DNA of 64,000 nt from Renibacterium salmoninarum ATCC 33209 (GCF_000018885.1 NC_010168.1:2046001-2110000); one strand, 5' to 3'. Positions 45,276-53,507 are shown, counted from the stretch's first letter. Made by a program: numbers and translations. The notes: generated by a model not told the origin, from the letters alone.

Positions 45276-46546
45276 GAATCCACTATGTCATCTTGGGCCG
45301 ACAACTTCTCCGGCGGCGATTCGGTCTGCGGATCGGACACGGTTCGCGGATCAGGCAGCGGCACTTCTGCCGCAGAGTCGAAATAGGCCTGATACGCAGC
45401 ATGCACCGTTAAGGCCTTGCCAGTTTGCTGAATCAGCGGATCGAAGAACGCGTCCCGATAGTCCTTGCTCGAATTGACCGAAACGACAAAGTTGAGCGCG
45501 CCAATCGCGGCCAGGAATGCGGATACGCGCACCGGAGTTTGACCGATCGGCAAATTCAGACCAAACATTTGCAATGGCACATCAGGGCGGCCCGCCCATT
45601 GATCGACCAACGAAGCTGGAATCGACAGCTTAGCGAGCACCATCATGAAGAGAAAAACCAATAGCCCAAAGATCAGTACTTGCAGGCACTGGGCAAGCAC
45701 CATGACCCAGACAACATTGGCCTGCTCAGTGCGGCTTAGTTCCTTCCAGCTACCTCGCTGCGACTCCTGAATGCCAGCAAGCAGCGTATTGCCGCGGAGC
45801 AGTTCCCGGGTCTCAGGAGTCAGTGTTTCCGGTAAATCTCGCAGTTCTTTGCGAGCGCTGTAGATAACAAACAGCAAGCCAATCCCGAGCAGAAACATCA
45901 GCAGCCAAAAGACCTGTCCCCGTTGCAAACTCGCGGTCATTTGCCACATCTCTTGCGAATAGAACGCAAAGATGACCACCAGAATTAATAACGGCAAAGC
46001 GACAGCGGCCAACAACCAGATCGCCGACAGCTGCCGAAAAGCTGCTCGCACGCTCCAGCCCAAGAAAGAGCCCAAACCTAACCAGCCCAGGGCCAAGACC
46101 AGCAGCACCAAGGCAACGTTTTGCCAGATTTCACTCCACCAGGACGTTTCTGGCGAGCCAATAGCTATCAACGGATTGATCAGAATAAGCAACACAATCG
46201 ACGCCAGCGCGAGCGTGCGTGCCGCGGCAAACTTCATGGTGAAGTACCGACGCGCAATCAGCGCAACGATCAAGGGCAATACGATGATGGCTACTGGCAA
46301 TGAAACCAGGACTAGCGCCTGCGTATCATTCAACTCAGAAGTCTCGTCACTCAGAAACCCGATGGCAGAAGAGTGCGAGTAGATTGCCCAGGCGAGGGCT
46401 GCTAAGGCGAAAAACAGCAGGACCGGCGCACATCGGGCAAGTAACCGACGTCCTCGGGATTTACGGTCAACAAAGTACGGCAATCCTTGTTCCCGGAACC
46501 ACTGTTCGGTGATGTAGCGAGCCTTTTGCGATTCGGTCGAAGCCAT
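45272..46546 (-). CDS. Uncharacterised polytopic membrane protein
   Basis: A 424-residue protein with about ten predicted helices (for example LLFFALAALAWAIYS, ALVLVSLPVAIIVLPLIVALIA, IVLLILINPLIAIG, LVLLVLALGWLGLGSFLGW, ALPLLILVVIFAF, VFWLLMFLLGIGLLFVIY, VMVLAQCLQVLIFGLLVFLFMMVLA). Cytoplasmic ends are charged: N-terminal TESQKARYITEQWFREQGLPYFVDRKSRGRR and an acidic C-terminal tail. I do not recognise the family. Translationally coupled (4-bp overlap) to the PD-(D/E)XK-like gene. Confidence 0.65.
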   Translation of the reverse strand: MASTESQKARYITEQWFREQGLPYFVDRKSRGRRLLARCAPVLLFFALAALAWAIYSHSSAIGFLSDETSELNDTQALVLVSLPVAIIVLPLIVALIARRYFTMKFAAARTLALASIVLLILINPLIAIGSPETSWWSEIWQNVALVLLVLALGWLGLGSFLGWSVRAAFRQLSAIWLLAAVALPLLILVVIFAFYSQEMWQMTASLQRGQVFWLLMFLLGIGLLFVIYSARKELRDLPETLTPETRELLRGNTLLAGIQESQRGSWKELSRTEQANVVWVMVLAQCLQVLIFGLLVFLFMMVLAKLSIPASLVDQWAGRPDVPLQMFGLNLPIGQTPVRVSAFLAAIGALNFVVSVNSSKDYRDAFFDPLIQQTGKALTVHAAYQAYFDSAAEVPLPDPRTVSDPQTESPPEKLSAQDDIVDS

Positions 46547-46567
46547 GAAAACAGCTTAGGCGACTAA

Positions 46568-47314
46568 CTAGGCCTGGTTTGGCTTCAAGTACAGCGCAAA
46601 ATAGTCTTCAACTCTTCGCCAGGCGGTTGCCGCCGGCTCTGGTTCTGGACCGATCCCCATCACCCTTATCAAAGGCTGGATAAGCTTTGGGCCGGTCGGT
46701 TCGTCATTGAGAAAGGCTTGTCCCGCTTGCGGATATTCGGTGACCTGATGGGGCACACCTGCTTTATTGAGCGCAATCTCCAGCTTTCCGGCGGCGCCTC
46801 GCAGGGTTCGATCTTTCGCTCCGTAGCTGGCGATCAGCGGACAAGTACCGGCCATCGCCTCGTCGAGCATTTCGGTTTTAGGGGGCAGCTGCCCATAGTT
46901 GACTGAAGCGACGTGATGCCCCATTTTGGCGGTCAGCAAAGCAAACCCGCCGCCCATACAAAACCCAATCACACCGGTCTGTCCATTGCAGAGTTCACTT
47001 TTGAGTAACCACTGCCGGGAGGCTTCAATATCGGCAAAGGCCCTGCCTTGGCCCGCACGCATGGCGCGCATTGTCGACACCAAACATCGACGCGCCCCGC
47101 CGTCGGAAAAGAGATCCGCAGCCAAGGTGAGATAGCCGGCACCCGCCAGTCGATCAGCATGGCGGCGCTGCACGTCATCGAGCCCAGTTGCCTCGTGAAT
47201 CATCACGACACCTGGCCAAGGACCTTCTCCAGCGGGCGTCGCCAAATAACCGTTGAGAGTTTTGGAACCGCCAAGCTCCGCAGCAATATCGGTCAAATCA
47301 ATTCGCTCACCCAT
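46568..47314 (-). CDS. Dienelactone hydrolase-like protein with substituted catalytic His
   Basis: A 248-residue DLH-family protein. MIHEATGLDDVQRRHADRLAGAGYLTLAADLFS, nucleophile Cys119 in GVIGFCMGGGFALL and Asp168 in ASYGAKDRTL are as expected. The catalytic His position, usually in YPxAGHSFLND, reads YPQAGQAFLND (Gln199, codon CAA). A single C/T to A change would do this. The rest, including the C-terminal AWRRVEDYFALYL, is intact. Substrates of relatives range from dienelactones to other esters; this copy may be inactive. Confidence 0.8.
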   Translation of the reverse strand: MGERIDLTDIAAELGGSKTLNGYLATPAGEGPWPGVVMIHEATGLDDVQRRHADRLAGAGYLTLAADLFSDGGARRCLVSTMRAMRAGQGRAFADIEASRQWLLKSELCNGQTGVIGFCMGGGFALLTAKMGHHVASVNYGQLPPKTEMLDEAMAGTCPLIASYGAKDRTLRGAAGKLEIALNKAGVPHQVTEYPQAGQAFLNDEPTGPKLIQPLIRVMGIGPEPEPAATAWRRVEDYFALYLKPNQA

Positions 47315-47428
47315 TTTTGCTCCTCTTGACTGGCTTTACGCTTGGCGTCGTCGGCCGAACCACGGCCCAAACCGGTTGCAGCACAGTCAAATCAGCAAGC
47401 ATCGGAGCAAACTGAGGGCAGCTGACTA

Positions 47429-47705
47429 TCAGACACCCGTCCAGTCGGCCTGGTGCAGCCAGTCTGCAAAACTCAACAAGCCTGGATGGAGCCAGCGCAA
47501 GAGCGAAATATCTCGATCACAATCGATGAGATCCCGGTCGGCGAAAAACTGGAACATCGGCGCATCATCGTGGCCAAACTCGGGCATGATGATCATCAAG
47601 TCCTGAGTTGGCATAGGAATGTAACCGCAGGGAATATCGGTAACCCGAGTGAAAGTCGCGGCGATTGCCTGGTTACGGTTTAGCCGAACGTCAGAGCCCG
47701 GGCGA
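47429..47705 (-). pseudogene. NmrA-like NAD(P)-binding protein, C-terminal remnant
   Basis: The frame gives NQAIAATFTRVTDIPCGYIPMP, EFGHDDAPMFQFFADR, then ISLLRWLHPGLLSFADWL. This resembles the C-terminal substrate domain of NmrA/HSCARG-type atypical SDRs, which end in ALRALHPGLxSFxxWL. No start codon, Rossmann motif or N-terminal two thirds is present. The upstream sequence runs into tRNA-Val. A decayed remnant; the family call is moderate. Confidence 0.4.
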
Positions 47706-47779
47706 GAAGTTTGAGTACGTGCTGACTGAATGGGCTCACGTGCACGGCAGAGCCGTGGCGGAATTCCAGGCATAAGGGG

Positions 47780-47851
47780 TGGGCGATACTGGGTTCGAAC
47801 CAGCGACCTCTTCGGTGTGAACGAAGCGCGCTACCACTGCGCCAATCGCCC
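47780..47851 (-). tRNA. tRNA-Val (anticodon CAC)
   Basis: A 72-nt cloverleaf. Acceptor GGGCGAT/ATCGCCC with A at 47780; anticodon stem CTTCG/CGAAG with loop TTCACAC gives CAC. T-arm GCTGG-TTCGAAC-CCAGT. Very similar in acceptor, D and T arms to tRNA-Val(GAC) at 48514. Confidence 0.95.
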
Positions 47852-48020
47852 CTAAAGCTGCTCAAAAAGCTTAGCCGACTTTCGACGTCGAGACCTAATT
47901 GACAAACCTTGGACGGCCAGACCCGCAATCAGCACCACGACAAAGCGATTCGGACCGGAGAACGAATAGCCGAAGCTCCTCGTGCGTCTGCTGAGGATGA
48001 ACTTTGCTAGCCGCCCCGAA
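47852..48020 (-). pseudogene. C-terminal remnant of a membrane protein
   Basis: A minus-strand frame ending at TAG 47852-47854 reads RTRSFGYSFSGPNRF, one hydrophobic helix VVVLIAGLAVQGLS, then the basic tail IRSRRRKSAKLFEQL. It has no start codon and no recognisable domain. The base composition and helix-plus-basic-tail layout look like the end of a real gene lost by deletion. The stop codon touches the 5' end of tRNA-Val. The rest of the 48.02-48.25 kb gap shows nothing I can support. Confidence 0.3.
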
Positions 48021-48254
48021 AACTAATTTCCGGATCGAGGTCAAAATACTTCTCTTCCCGCGGAATCACAGGGCAAATTGGCATCATTTATCGATCTCCA
48101 TGCCGCAAAACGACACCCTGAAAAAATGCTGATTTTGCGTTTACTGATTCGTCCTATAGAGTTTTTACTCGCAGGAACACGAGGAAATGAAGACCGAAAC
48201 GGCCACTAAGCCGGCTCGGAAAACATTGATTCACAATGAAAATTGGTTCCTTCT

Positions 48255-48326
48255 GCGGATGTGGCTCAGTGGTAGAGCATCACCTTGCCAAGGTGAGGGT
48301 CGCGAGTTCGAATCTCGTCATCCGCT
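48255..48326 (+). tRNA. tRNA-Gly (anticodon GCC)
   Basis: Acceptor GCGGATG/CATCCGC with discriminator T at 48326. Anticodon stem TCACC/GGTGA with loop TTGCCAA gives GCC. The T-loop TTCGAAT is intact. First of a Gly-Cys-Val tRNA group. Confidence 0.95.
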
Positions 48327-48395
48327 CGCAGGAAACTGTCGATAGTGCTCCGGTAGTCAAACTAGTTTGACGAAAATGCCGGAGCATTACACTAC

Positions 48396-48466
48396 GGTGG
48401 GGTGGCCGAGAGGCGAGGCAGCGGCCTGCAAAGCCGCCTACACGGGTTCGAATCCCGTTCCCACCT
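48396..48466 (+). tRNA. tRNA-Cys (anticodon GCA)
   Basis: A 71-nt tRNA. Acceptor GGTGGGG/TCCCACC (one G-T pair) with discriminator T. Anticodon GCA in the CTGCAAA loop flanked by GCGGC/GCCGC. T-arm ACGGG-TTCGAAT-CCCGT. Confidence 0.94.
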
Positions 48467-48513
48467 CTCGACTGCAATCTGTATTGATTGCACGAAAGAC
48501 GCGGATAGACAAT

Positions 48514-48585
48514 GGGCGATTGGCGCAGCGGTAGCGCGCTTCCCTGACACGGAAGAGGTCACTGGTTCGATCCCAGTATCGCCCA
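48514..48585 (+). tRNA. tRNA-Val (anticodon GAC)
   Basis: Acceptor GGGCGAT/ATCGCCC with A at 48585. Anticodon stem CTTCC/GGAAG with loop CTGACAC gives GAC. Last of the three plus-strand tRNAs; a terminator follows at 48616. Confidence 0.95.
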
Positions 48586-48615
48586 CTCGGATGGTTGCGC
48601 TCAAGGCAACATTCC

Positions 48616-48643
48616 AGCCACTCGCCAAGCGGGTGGCTTTTTT
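48616..48643 (+). terminator. Rho-independent terminator of the Gly-Cys-Val tRNA unit
   Basis: Hairpin AGCCACTCGC-CAA-GCGGGTGGCT (one T-G pair) followed by a run of six T, 30 bp after tRNA-Val(GAC). Confidence 0.9.
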
Positions 48644-48695
48644 GTTCTCATAGTCTTCATTCTCACCGTCCAGCATTCCACCATCCTTTGGGAAG

Positions 48696-49138
48696 CTAAC
48701 GGACGAGGTACTCCCCCGCCGCTAAAACAGCTGGTCTGATGCCCAGTTCGCGCACGCTTCGCTCAAACCGCCAAACAGCATCGGGCGTTCGCGCATAAAG
48801 CGGTGGCCGATCCAGACCATAGTGCATCGGGACCGCGATGCTAGCGCCCAGCAAATGTGCAGCAACCGCTGCCTGCTCCGGTAATAAGACTGAAGGCAAG
48901 GGACTGGACGGATGCAAATTGGGCACCTCCGCGAGCACCAGACCGTTGATTGGTAAAACTGCAATATCTATCGGACCCAGCCGTTGAGCAATTAACCACC
49001 AATACCCGTGGAACATAGTGTCACCGCCATGAAAAATGCGCAGGTCTCCTGTGTCCACAACCCAGGAAATCTGCAAATCACCTAACCCGTCGACGGCGGG
49101 GCACGCGGTTACTCGAAACGGCCCAGCCCAATCTGCGT
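48696..49138 (-). pseudogene. Metallo-beta-lactamase-fold hydrolase (UlaG-like), 5'-truncated
   Basis: The readable frame starts after a stop near 49139 and gives GPFRVTACPAVDGLGDLQISWVVDTGDLRIFHGGDTMFHGYWWLIAQRLGPIDIAVLPINGL, then the late metal-binding His in VPMHYG and ELGIRPAVLAAGEYL. This is the C-terminal half of a UlaG/YycJ-like MBL protein. The N-terminal half with the HxHxDH zinc site is missing, so it cannot be active. The first ATG at 49076 is not a plausible true start. About 190 bp between here and the TetR remnant hold no gene I can identify. Confidence 0.75.
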
Positions 49139-49332
49139 AGTCTCATTGCTGACTTCCAAGATTGCTATCAAGCTGATGACCGTGTGGCATTCGTTCCTCC
49201 AGTTGATTGTGAGTCAGGGCATGAATCGCCAGCGCTCAAGAGCAGTGCAGCGCAGCTGCGGGCAGCGGTGGCAATCGAAGAATCCTGCTCGATCGCGCTC
49301 ACCATCGTGGCACCCTCGATAAGAACCAGCAG

Positions 49333-49813
49333 CTACGTCGTCAGCTCGGCAGCTCCGGCAAGGCCGACGGCGTCGAGTTCTTCACGGAGAAAGCCTCGGT
49401 AAGCGGATAGGTTCCGGCGAGCCAAAACCGTGGCCACACCGCCACTCACCCGTTCTTCAGCTGCAGCACTCACCACGGCGCAGCCAGCAAAATCTTCCGC
49501 ACTAAACCATGTCAAGAGCAGGTCAAAGATCGCCAGGATTCGCGCAATACCCGGCGGGTGAAGTTCCGCGACTGACCTGATCCACCGTTGCGCCTGGCGG
49601 CTGGCGGCTGCGATGGTCCAATACTGCTTCGACCAGACCCTCTTTGGAGCCGAAGTTCTTATAAATTGACGCCTTTGAGGACTTGGTGGCCACGGCAATT
49701 TCGTTCATGCCTGCTAGATGAATACCTCGGCTGGCGAACACTGAATCGCAGACTTCAATAATCCGTTGTCGAGCACGCTCCGGATCAATCGATTCTCCTG
49801 GCGGTATTGGCAT
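49333..49813 (-). pseudogene. TetR-family regulator broken by a 7-bp tandem duplication
   Basis: The HTH part reads ARQRIIEVCDSVFASRGIHLAGMNEIAVATKSSKASIYKNFGSKEGLVEAVLDHRSR. The ligand domain, in another frame, reads RQAQRWIRSVAELHPPGIARILAIFDLLLTWFSAEDFAGCAVVSAAAEERV. The unit CTGGCGG occurs twice in tandem at 49594-49607 (plus strand). Deleting one copy joins the frames exactly as LDHRSRQAQRWIRSVAEL. The HTH alone is still encoded. Its probable operator is the palindrome at 49821-49852 directly upstream. The target gene is unknown; the C-terminus resembles TetR_C_33-type regulators. Confidence 0.87.
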
Positions 49814-49820
49814 CTGCTCG

Positions 49821-49852
49821 CCTAAGTAGGTAACAAACGTTACCTACTTAGG
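49821..49852. promoter_or_regulatory. TetR operator candidate: 14-bp perfect inverted repeat
   Basis: CCTAAGTAGGTAAC-AAAC-GTTACCTACTTAGG, 8 bp upstream of the TetR start. Its size and symmetry are typical of an autoregulatory TetR site. Intact although the regulator gene is broken. Confidence 0.75.
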
Positions 49853-49870
49853 GTTAACCGCGCAAGCAAC

Positions 49871-49909
49871 AAAAAAGTGGCCCCCGCACGATTGCCGAGG
49901 ACCACTTTT
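49871..49909 (-). terminator. Terminator after the SMR gene
   Basis: On the minus strand AAAAGTGG (49902-49909) pairs with CCACTTTT (49873-49880), with further G/C pairing inside, and runs into TTTTTTG. It lies 20 bp after the SMR stop. Confidence 0.7.
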
Positions 49910-49928
49910 ATTCAATCAGTTCACAATT

Positions 49929-50238
49929 TCAGTGCAGCAGCTTCAAGCCCACGACGCAGCTAACAATGCCCAAGAGCAACAAGATTTTCAGTAGCGAAAC
50001 GGTTTCAGTGCCGGTGATCATGGCATACGCAACGGTTAGTACCGCACCAATTCCGACCCATACCGCATAGGCCGTGCCGACCGGGAGCGTTCGCATTGCC
50101 CAAGCCAATCATGCTTGCCACCACTGCGACCCCGAAAATTACGCTGGGCCAGAGCTTGCTAAAACCTTCAGATTTGCCCAAGGCAGTAGCCCAAACAGCT
50201 TCTAAAACACCGGAAATTGCCAAAATTATCCATGCCAT
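49929..50238 (-). pseudogene. SMR-family guanidinium exporter (Gdx/SugE-like), frameshifted
   Basis: Small multidrug resistance protein of about 105 residues. The first 50 codons read MAWIILAISGVLEAVWATALGKSEGFSKLWPSVIFGVAVVASMIGLGNA, with the essential Glu in helix 1 (SGVLEAVWATALG). The remainder (RTLPVGTAYAVWVGIGAVLTVAYAMITGTETVSLLKILLLLGIVSCVVGLKLLH) is in another frame. A loss of about four bases near 50089-50094 (expected Ala-Met-Arg) explains it. The guanidine-III riboswitch immediately upstream identifies it as the guanidinium (Gdx) branch rather than a quaternary-ammonium pump. The terminator at 49871 is intact. Confidence 0.88.
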
Positions 50239-50251
50239 GATTTACCTTCTT

Positions 50252-50293
50252 ACGCCGTCTTGTCGCTGGCCGGGTACGGCGCACCTCGTCCGG
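50252..50293 (-). promoter_or_regulatory. Guanidine-III riboswitch (former ykkC-III)
   Basis: On the minus strand CCGGACGAGGTGCGCCGTAC, then CCGGCCAGCGACAAGACGGC, GT. This matches, almost base for base, the compact pseudoknotted guanidine-III aptamer known from actinobacteria such as Thermobifida fusca. The SMR ribosome site (AGAAGG) begins only a few bases after the aptamer, so control is probably translational: guanidinium binding frees the site. It now precedes a frameshifted gene. Confidence 0.88.
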
Positions 50294-50439
50294 GCGCCTT
50301 TGGCCCTTTGATTGTTTCACATTGCCTGCAGAAACGATAGATGACCGAATATCTAACACCCTCTAGCAACCGGGACGCGTCCCGATTAGGATCAAGGCTA
50401 GAGGAGCAAACTGGCTCCGGTAATCGAAGGGAGGTGCCC

Positions 50440-50706
50440 GTGGGTCTATTTGACGAGATCAAGGACAAAGCCGGGGATCTGGTTGGTGGCAATAAAGACG
50501 CCCTCAAGGACGGCATCGAGAAAGCTGGCGATTTCATCGACAGCAAGACCGGTGACAAGTTCAAAGATCAGATCGACTCGGTCCAGAGCACTGTGGGTGG
50601 ATTCGTTGATAAGGCTTCTGGCGGCAGCGCCGAAGCTGAATCTAGCGAAGCTCCTGCAGAAGCACCTTCCGAGGCACCTGCACCGGAGGGCGAAGCTCAG
50701 GGCTAA
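50440..50706 (+). CDS. Small antitoxin-like protein, Rv0909/MT0933 family
   Basis: An 88-residue protein from the GTG at 50440, behind a strong GGGAGGT site. The N-terminal MGLFDEIKDKAGDLVGGNKDALKDGIEKAGDFIDSKTGDKFKDQIDSVQSTVGGFVDK is the typical amphipathic repeat (KAxDxIDxKTGGKFxDKID) of the MT0933-like antitoxin family. The C-terminal tail is Glu/Ala/Pro-rich. A cognate toxin gene is not adjacent, so an antitoxin role here is doubtful. Upstream codons to 50341 are in frame but lack homology. Confidence 0.78.
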   Translation: MGLFDEIKDKAGDLVGGNKDALKDGIEKAGDFIDSKTGDKFKDQIDSVQSTVGGFVDKASGGSAEAESSEAPAEAPSEAPAPEGEAQG

Positions 50707-50733
50707 GCCCCGGCTTCCACGATTTGAGTCAAC

Positions 50734-50771
50734 GGGGTGCTGGCCCCGCCGAGAGGCGGCGCCGGCACCCT
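50734..50771 (+). terminator. Hairpin after the Rv0909-like gene
   Basis: GGGGTGCTGGCCCCGCC and GGCGGCGCCGGCACCC pair with a GAGA loop (one mismatch, one T-G pair). Only a few T's follow. Intergenic DNA from here to 50997 shows nothing else I can support. Confidence 0.55.
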
Positions 50772-50997
50772 TGGCGTTTAACGCGGCAGGATCTCCCAGT
50801 TACCCCCTTGACCGAGTGGGGAATTCCGATTTATCCCGTTCAACCCGCCAACTCAACGGGATATCCTGGCCGTCCGCAGCGCTGGCTACAGGCACGAGAC
50901 GAGGAATCTAAGGCCAACTAGTGCCGTCTGGCTCCTTGAGCGCGACGACGTATTGCATAAGATCAACACTCAAGCTTTTACCGGACCAGGAAGAACT

Positions 50998-52199
50998 ATG
51001 CCAAGCACCTCACCTGCTACCACGCCAGCAACAAAAGGCACGTTGTCCCGCCCGATAGTGGCCGGAATCATCACTGCGCTGGTCGGATTTACTTCCTCGT
51101 TTGCCGTAGTGCTGGCTGGTTTAAACGCAGTAGGCGCAACCGACGCGCAAGCTGCATCTGGGCTACTCGCCTTGACCGTCACTTTCGGCGTGGGCATCTT
51201 GATCTTGTCCTGGCGCAGCAAACTTCCCATCACCTTGGCTTGGTCAACACCTGGTGCCGCACTACTGGCGAGCACTGGCGCCATCGACGACGGCTGGCCG
51301 GCCGCCGTCGGCGCATTTCTGGCCGTGGGCGCGCTCATCGTGCTCACTGGGCTGATTCCGGCTTTAGGCAAGCTGCTAGGCCGAATACCGACGTCGTTGG
51401 CGCAGGCAACGTTGGCTGGCGTGGTGCTGTCATTGTGCCTAGAGCCTTTTCCGCACTGGGCGCTACCCCAGCACTAGTGGCGCCGGTGATCTTGTGCTGG
51501 CTAATCATGGTCAAATTTGCGCCCCGTTGGGCGGTGCCAGTGGCATTGGCTGCCGCCCTGTTAGTCATTGGCATCTACCTGACTAGCACCGGTGCACGGA
51601 TTGACCCAGCTAACCTGCTTCCTGCCTTTAGTTGGACTACGCCGACCTTCAGCTGGCAAGCCATGATTGGCATCGCCTTGCCATTTTTTATCGTGACGAT
51701 GGCATCCCAAAACATCCCCGGCGTCGCGGTACTGGCTTCCTTGGGTTTCCGGACGCCATGGCGGTCCTCGATGATCGTCACGGGTATTGGCAGTATGGCT
51801 GGTGCGCCCTTTGGCGGGCATGCGATCAATCTTGCCGCGCTCAGCGCAGCCTTATCCGCAGGCGAAGAGGCCGGCCCGGACAAGAACCGTCGCTGGATTG
51901 CCGCTTTCAGCGCGGGCTGGGCTTATCTGGTGCTGGCCGCACTGTCCACCGCTTTAGTTAGCCTGGTAGCTTCCGCACCGCACGGCGTCGTCGAGGCAGT
52001 TGCCGGGCTGGCCCTGCTTTCCACCTTCATCAGTTCCATCTCGGCCGCCTTTGCTCAGGCGAATGACCGGGTTGCTGCCGGCATCACTTTTCTGATGGCA
52101 GCGTCCGGGTTAAGTTTCTTCGGCATCGGCGCGGCATTTTGGGTGCTGCTTGCCGGTCTTCTGGTCAGCTGGCTGCTCAGCCCGCGTAAATCTGACTAA
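50998..52199 (+). pseudogene. benE: BenE-family benzoate/H+ symporter, frameshifted
   Basis: ATG at 50998 with AGGAAG. The first frame codes helices up to about residue 150 (RPIVAGIITALVGFTSSFAVVLAGL, LLALTVTFGVGILILSWRSKLPITLAWSTPGAALL). The second frame continues with SALGATPALVAPVILCWLIMVKFAPRW to the end, including FFIVTMASQNIPGVAVLASLGFR and GAPFGGHAINLAALSAAL, the BenE signatures. One missing T in the TTTT at 51447-51450 joins them. About 400 residues in total, normal for the family. No aromatic-degradation genes lie nearby. Confidence 0.85.
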
Positions 52200-52214
52200 G
52201 CTACCGGGCTAAAT

Positions 52215-53300
52215 TCAGCCTTGTTGAGCTTCGCGAGCCAACGCCATCAACCGAGAAACTGCGCGGAAGTACTTTTTCAAGTAGCCGCCAGCCATCATCT
52301 CGGCGGTAAAAAGCTGATCAAACGGCACACCACTCGCTAAAATCGGCACATCCCGATCGTAAAGGCGGTCGGCCAGCACCACGAACCGGAGCGCCACGCT
52401 CTGCTCCGTAATGGTTTTGACGTCTTTCCACACCACGCCATCAATACCAGCTACCAGCTGCCGGTATCTGCTCGGGTGCACGCCGGCCAAGTGATCCAAA
52501 AGCGTGCTGAAATCGTCAACGGCTACGGTTTTCTCCGGCTCAGCGCCGCCAAACTCGGCTTCCATCGCTGCATCAAGTTCTTCAGTTGCCAACGGTGCCG
52601 GCGGAGTCGGTAGACCACGATGCCGAAAGTCCTCGCCATCAATCCGAATCACCTCGAACTGATCGGCTAAAACCTGGATTTCGCGCTGAAAGTCCACCGC
52701 GGCAAAGCACCCCTCGCCCAACGAGCCCGGTAGGGTATTCGACGTCGCTGCCAACCGCACGCCCGCGTCAGCTAACTCGCGCATCAGCCGAGACATCAGC
52801 ACCGTATCGCCCGGATCATCGAGCTCAAACTCATCGATGCAAACAAGTTTGTATTCCTTAAGCGCCTCAACAGTTTTACGGAACGAGAGCGCGCCCACCA
52901 GATTCGTATATTCAACGAAGGTGCCAAAAGCTTTGGGGCCGGGCGCTTCGTGCCAGAGCGAGGCAAGTAGGTGAGTTTTACCAACGCCGAACCCGCCGTC
53001 GAGATAAATTCCGGCCTTAGCCACCGGTTTTTTCGAACCAAAAAATTTCCGCAAACCGCGAGCGCTACTAGCACCGAATGAGGCAGCAAAGTCCCGAAGC
53101 GCCGTCACCGCAGCAGCCTGGGACGGCTGCGCCGGATCTGGACGGTAGCTATCGAACGAAACCTCGCCAAACCTTGGCGACGGGTAGAAGCCCTGCAGCA
53201 ATTCATCGACGGAAACTGCCGGTCTGCGGGTGGCAAGGTGCTCGATCTGTACCAAAATCAATCCATTCCGGGCAGGCACCCGTGCTCTGAGATCATTCAA
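52215..53300 (-). CDS. zapE: AFG1/ZapE-family ATPase
   Basis: A 361-residue P-loop ATPase. Walker A DGGFGVGKTHLL (Gly102 to Thr109), Walker B KLVCIDEFELDDPGDTVLMSRLM and the sensor region LAATSNTLPGSLGEGCF are intact, and the C-terminal RYRQLVAGIDGVVWKDV ... LVVLADRLYDRDVPILASG matches AFG1/ZapE. ZapE modulates FtsZ rings in proteobacteria; the actinobacterial role is less clear. The true start may be a few codons downstream (near VQIEHLATRRPAVSVDELL). Convergent with benE. Confidence 0.88.
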   Translation of the reverse strand: MNDLRARVPARNGLILVQIEHLATRRPAVSVDELLQGFYPSPRFGEVSFDSYRPDPAQPSQAAAVTALRDFAASFGASSARGLRKFFGSKKPVAKAGIYLDGGFGVGKTHLLASLWHEAPGPKAFGTFVEYTNLVGALSFRKTVEALKEYKLVCIDEFELDDPGDTVLMSRLMRELADAGVRLAATSNTLPGSLGEGCFAAVDFQREIQVLADQFEVIRIDGEDFRHRGLPTPPAPLATEELDAAMEAEFGGAEPEKTVAVDDFSTLLDHLAGVHPSRYRQLVAGIDGVVWKDVKTITEQSVALRFVVLADRLYDRDVPILASGVPFDQLFTAEMMAGGYLKKYFRAVSRLMALAREAQQG

Positions 53301-53507
53301 AATATGCCTACGGCAATCGAAGGCTGTGCGCTCGCACCACAGTTATTTTCGCACCCTTACCCCAGCTAGACCGAAATCGGGGCTTTGCTAGATGTGTCTT
53401 TACGTGACTTCGGGAAGCTTTCAACTTCCGGCATTGTTGAGCACGTCGTTAAGCTGGTGTGAAGGTGATACACCGCCAACGACCAGCCGATCTAACAGGA
53501 GTACACC

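Noticed and set aside
49184..49402. 73-codon plus-strand frame between the MBL and TetR remnants
   Set aside because: Mostly antisense to the TetR remnant; Ser/Ala-rich with no domain.
50252..50293. Guanidine-I (ykkC) or guanidine-II riboswitch
   Set aside because: The long ykkC core and the paired ACGR hairpins are absent; the sequence matches the compact class III aptamer instead.
50724..50921. 66-codon frame after the Rv0909-like gene
   Set aside because: Arg/Pro-rich, starts inside a hairpin and has no ribosome site or similarity I recognise.
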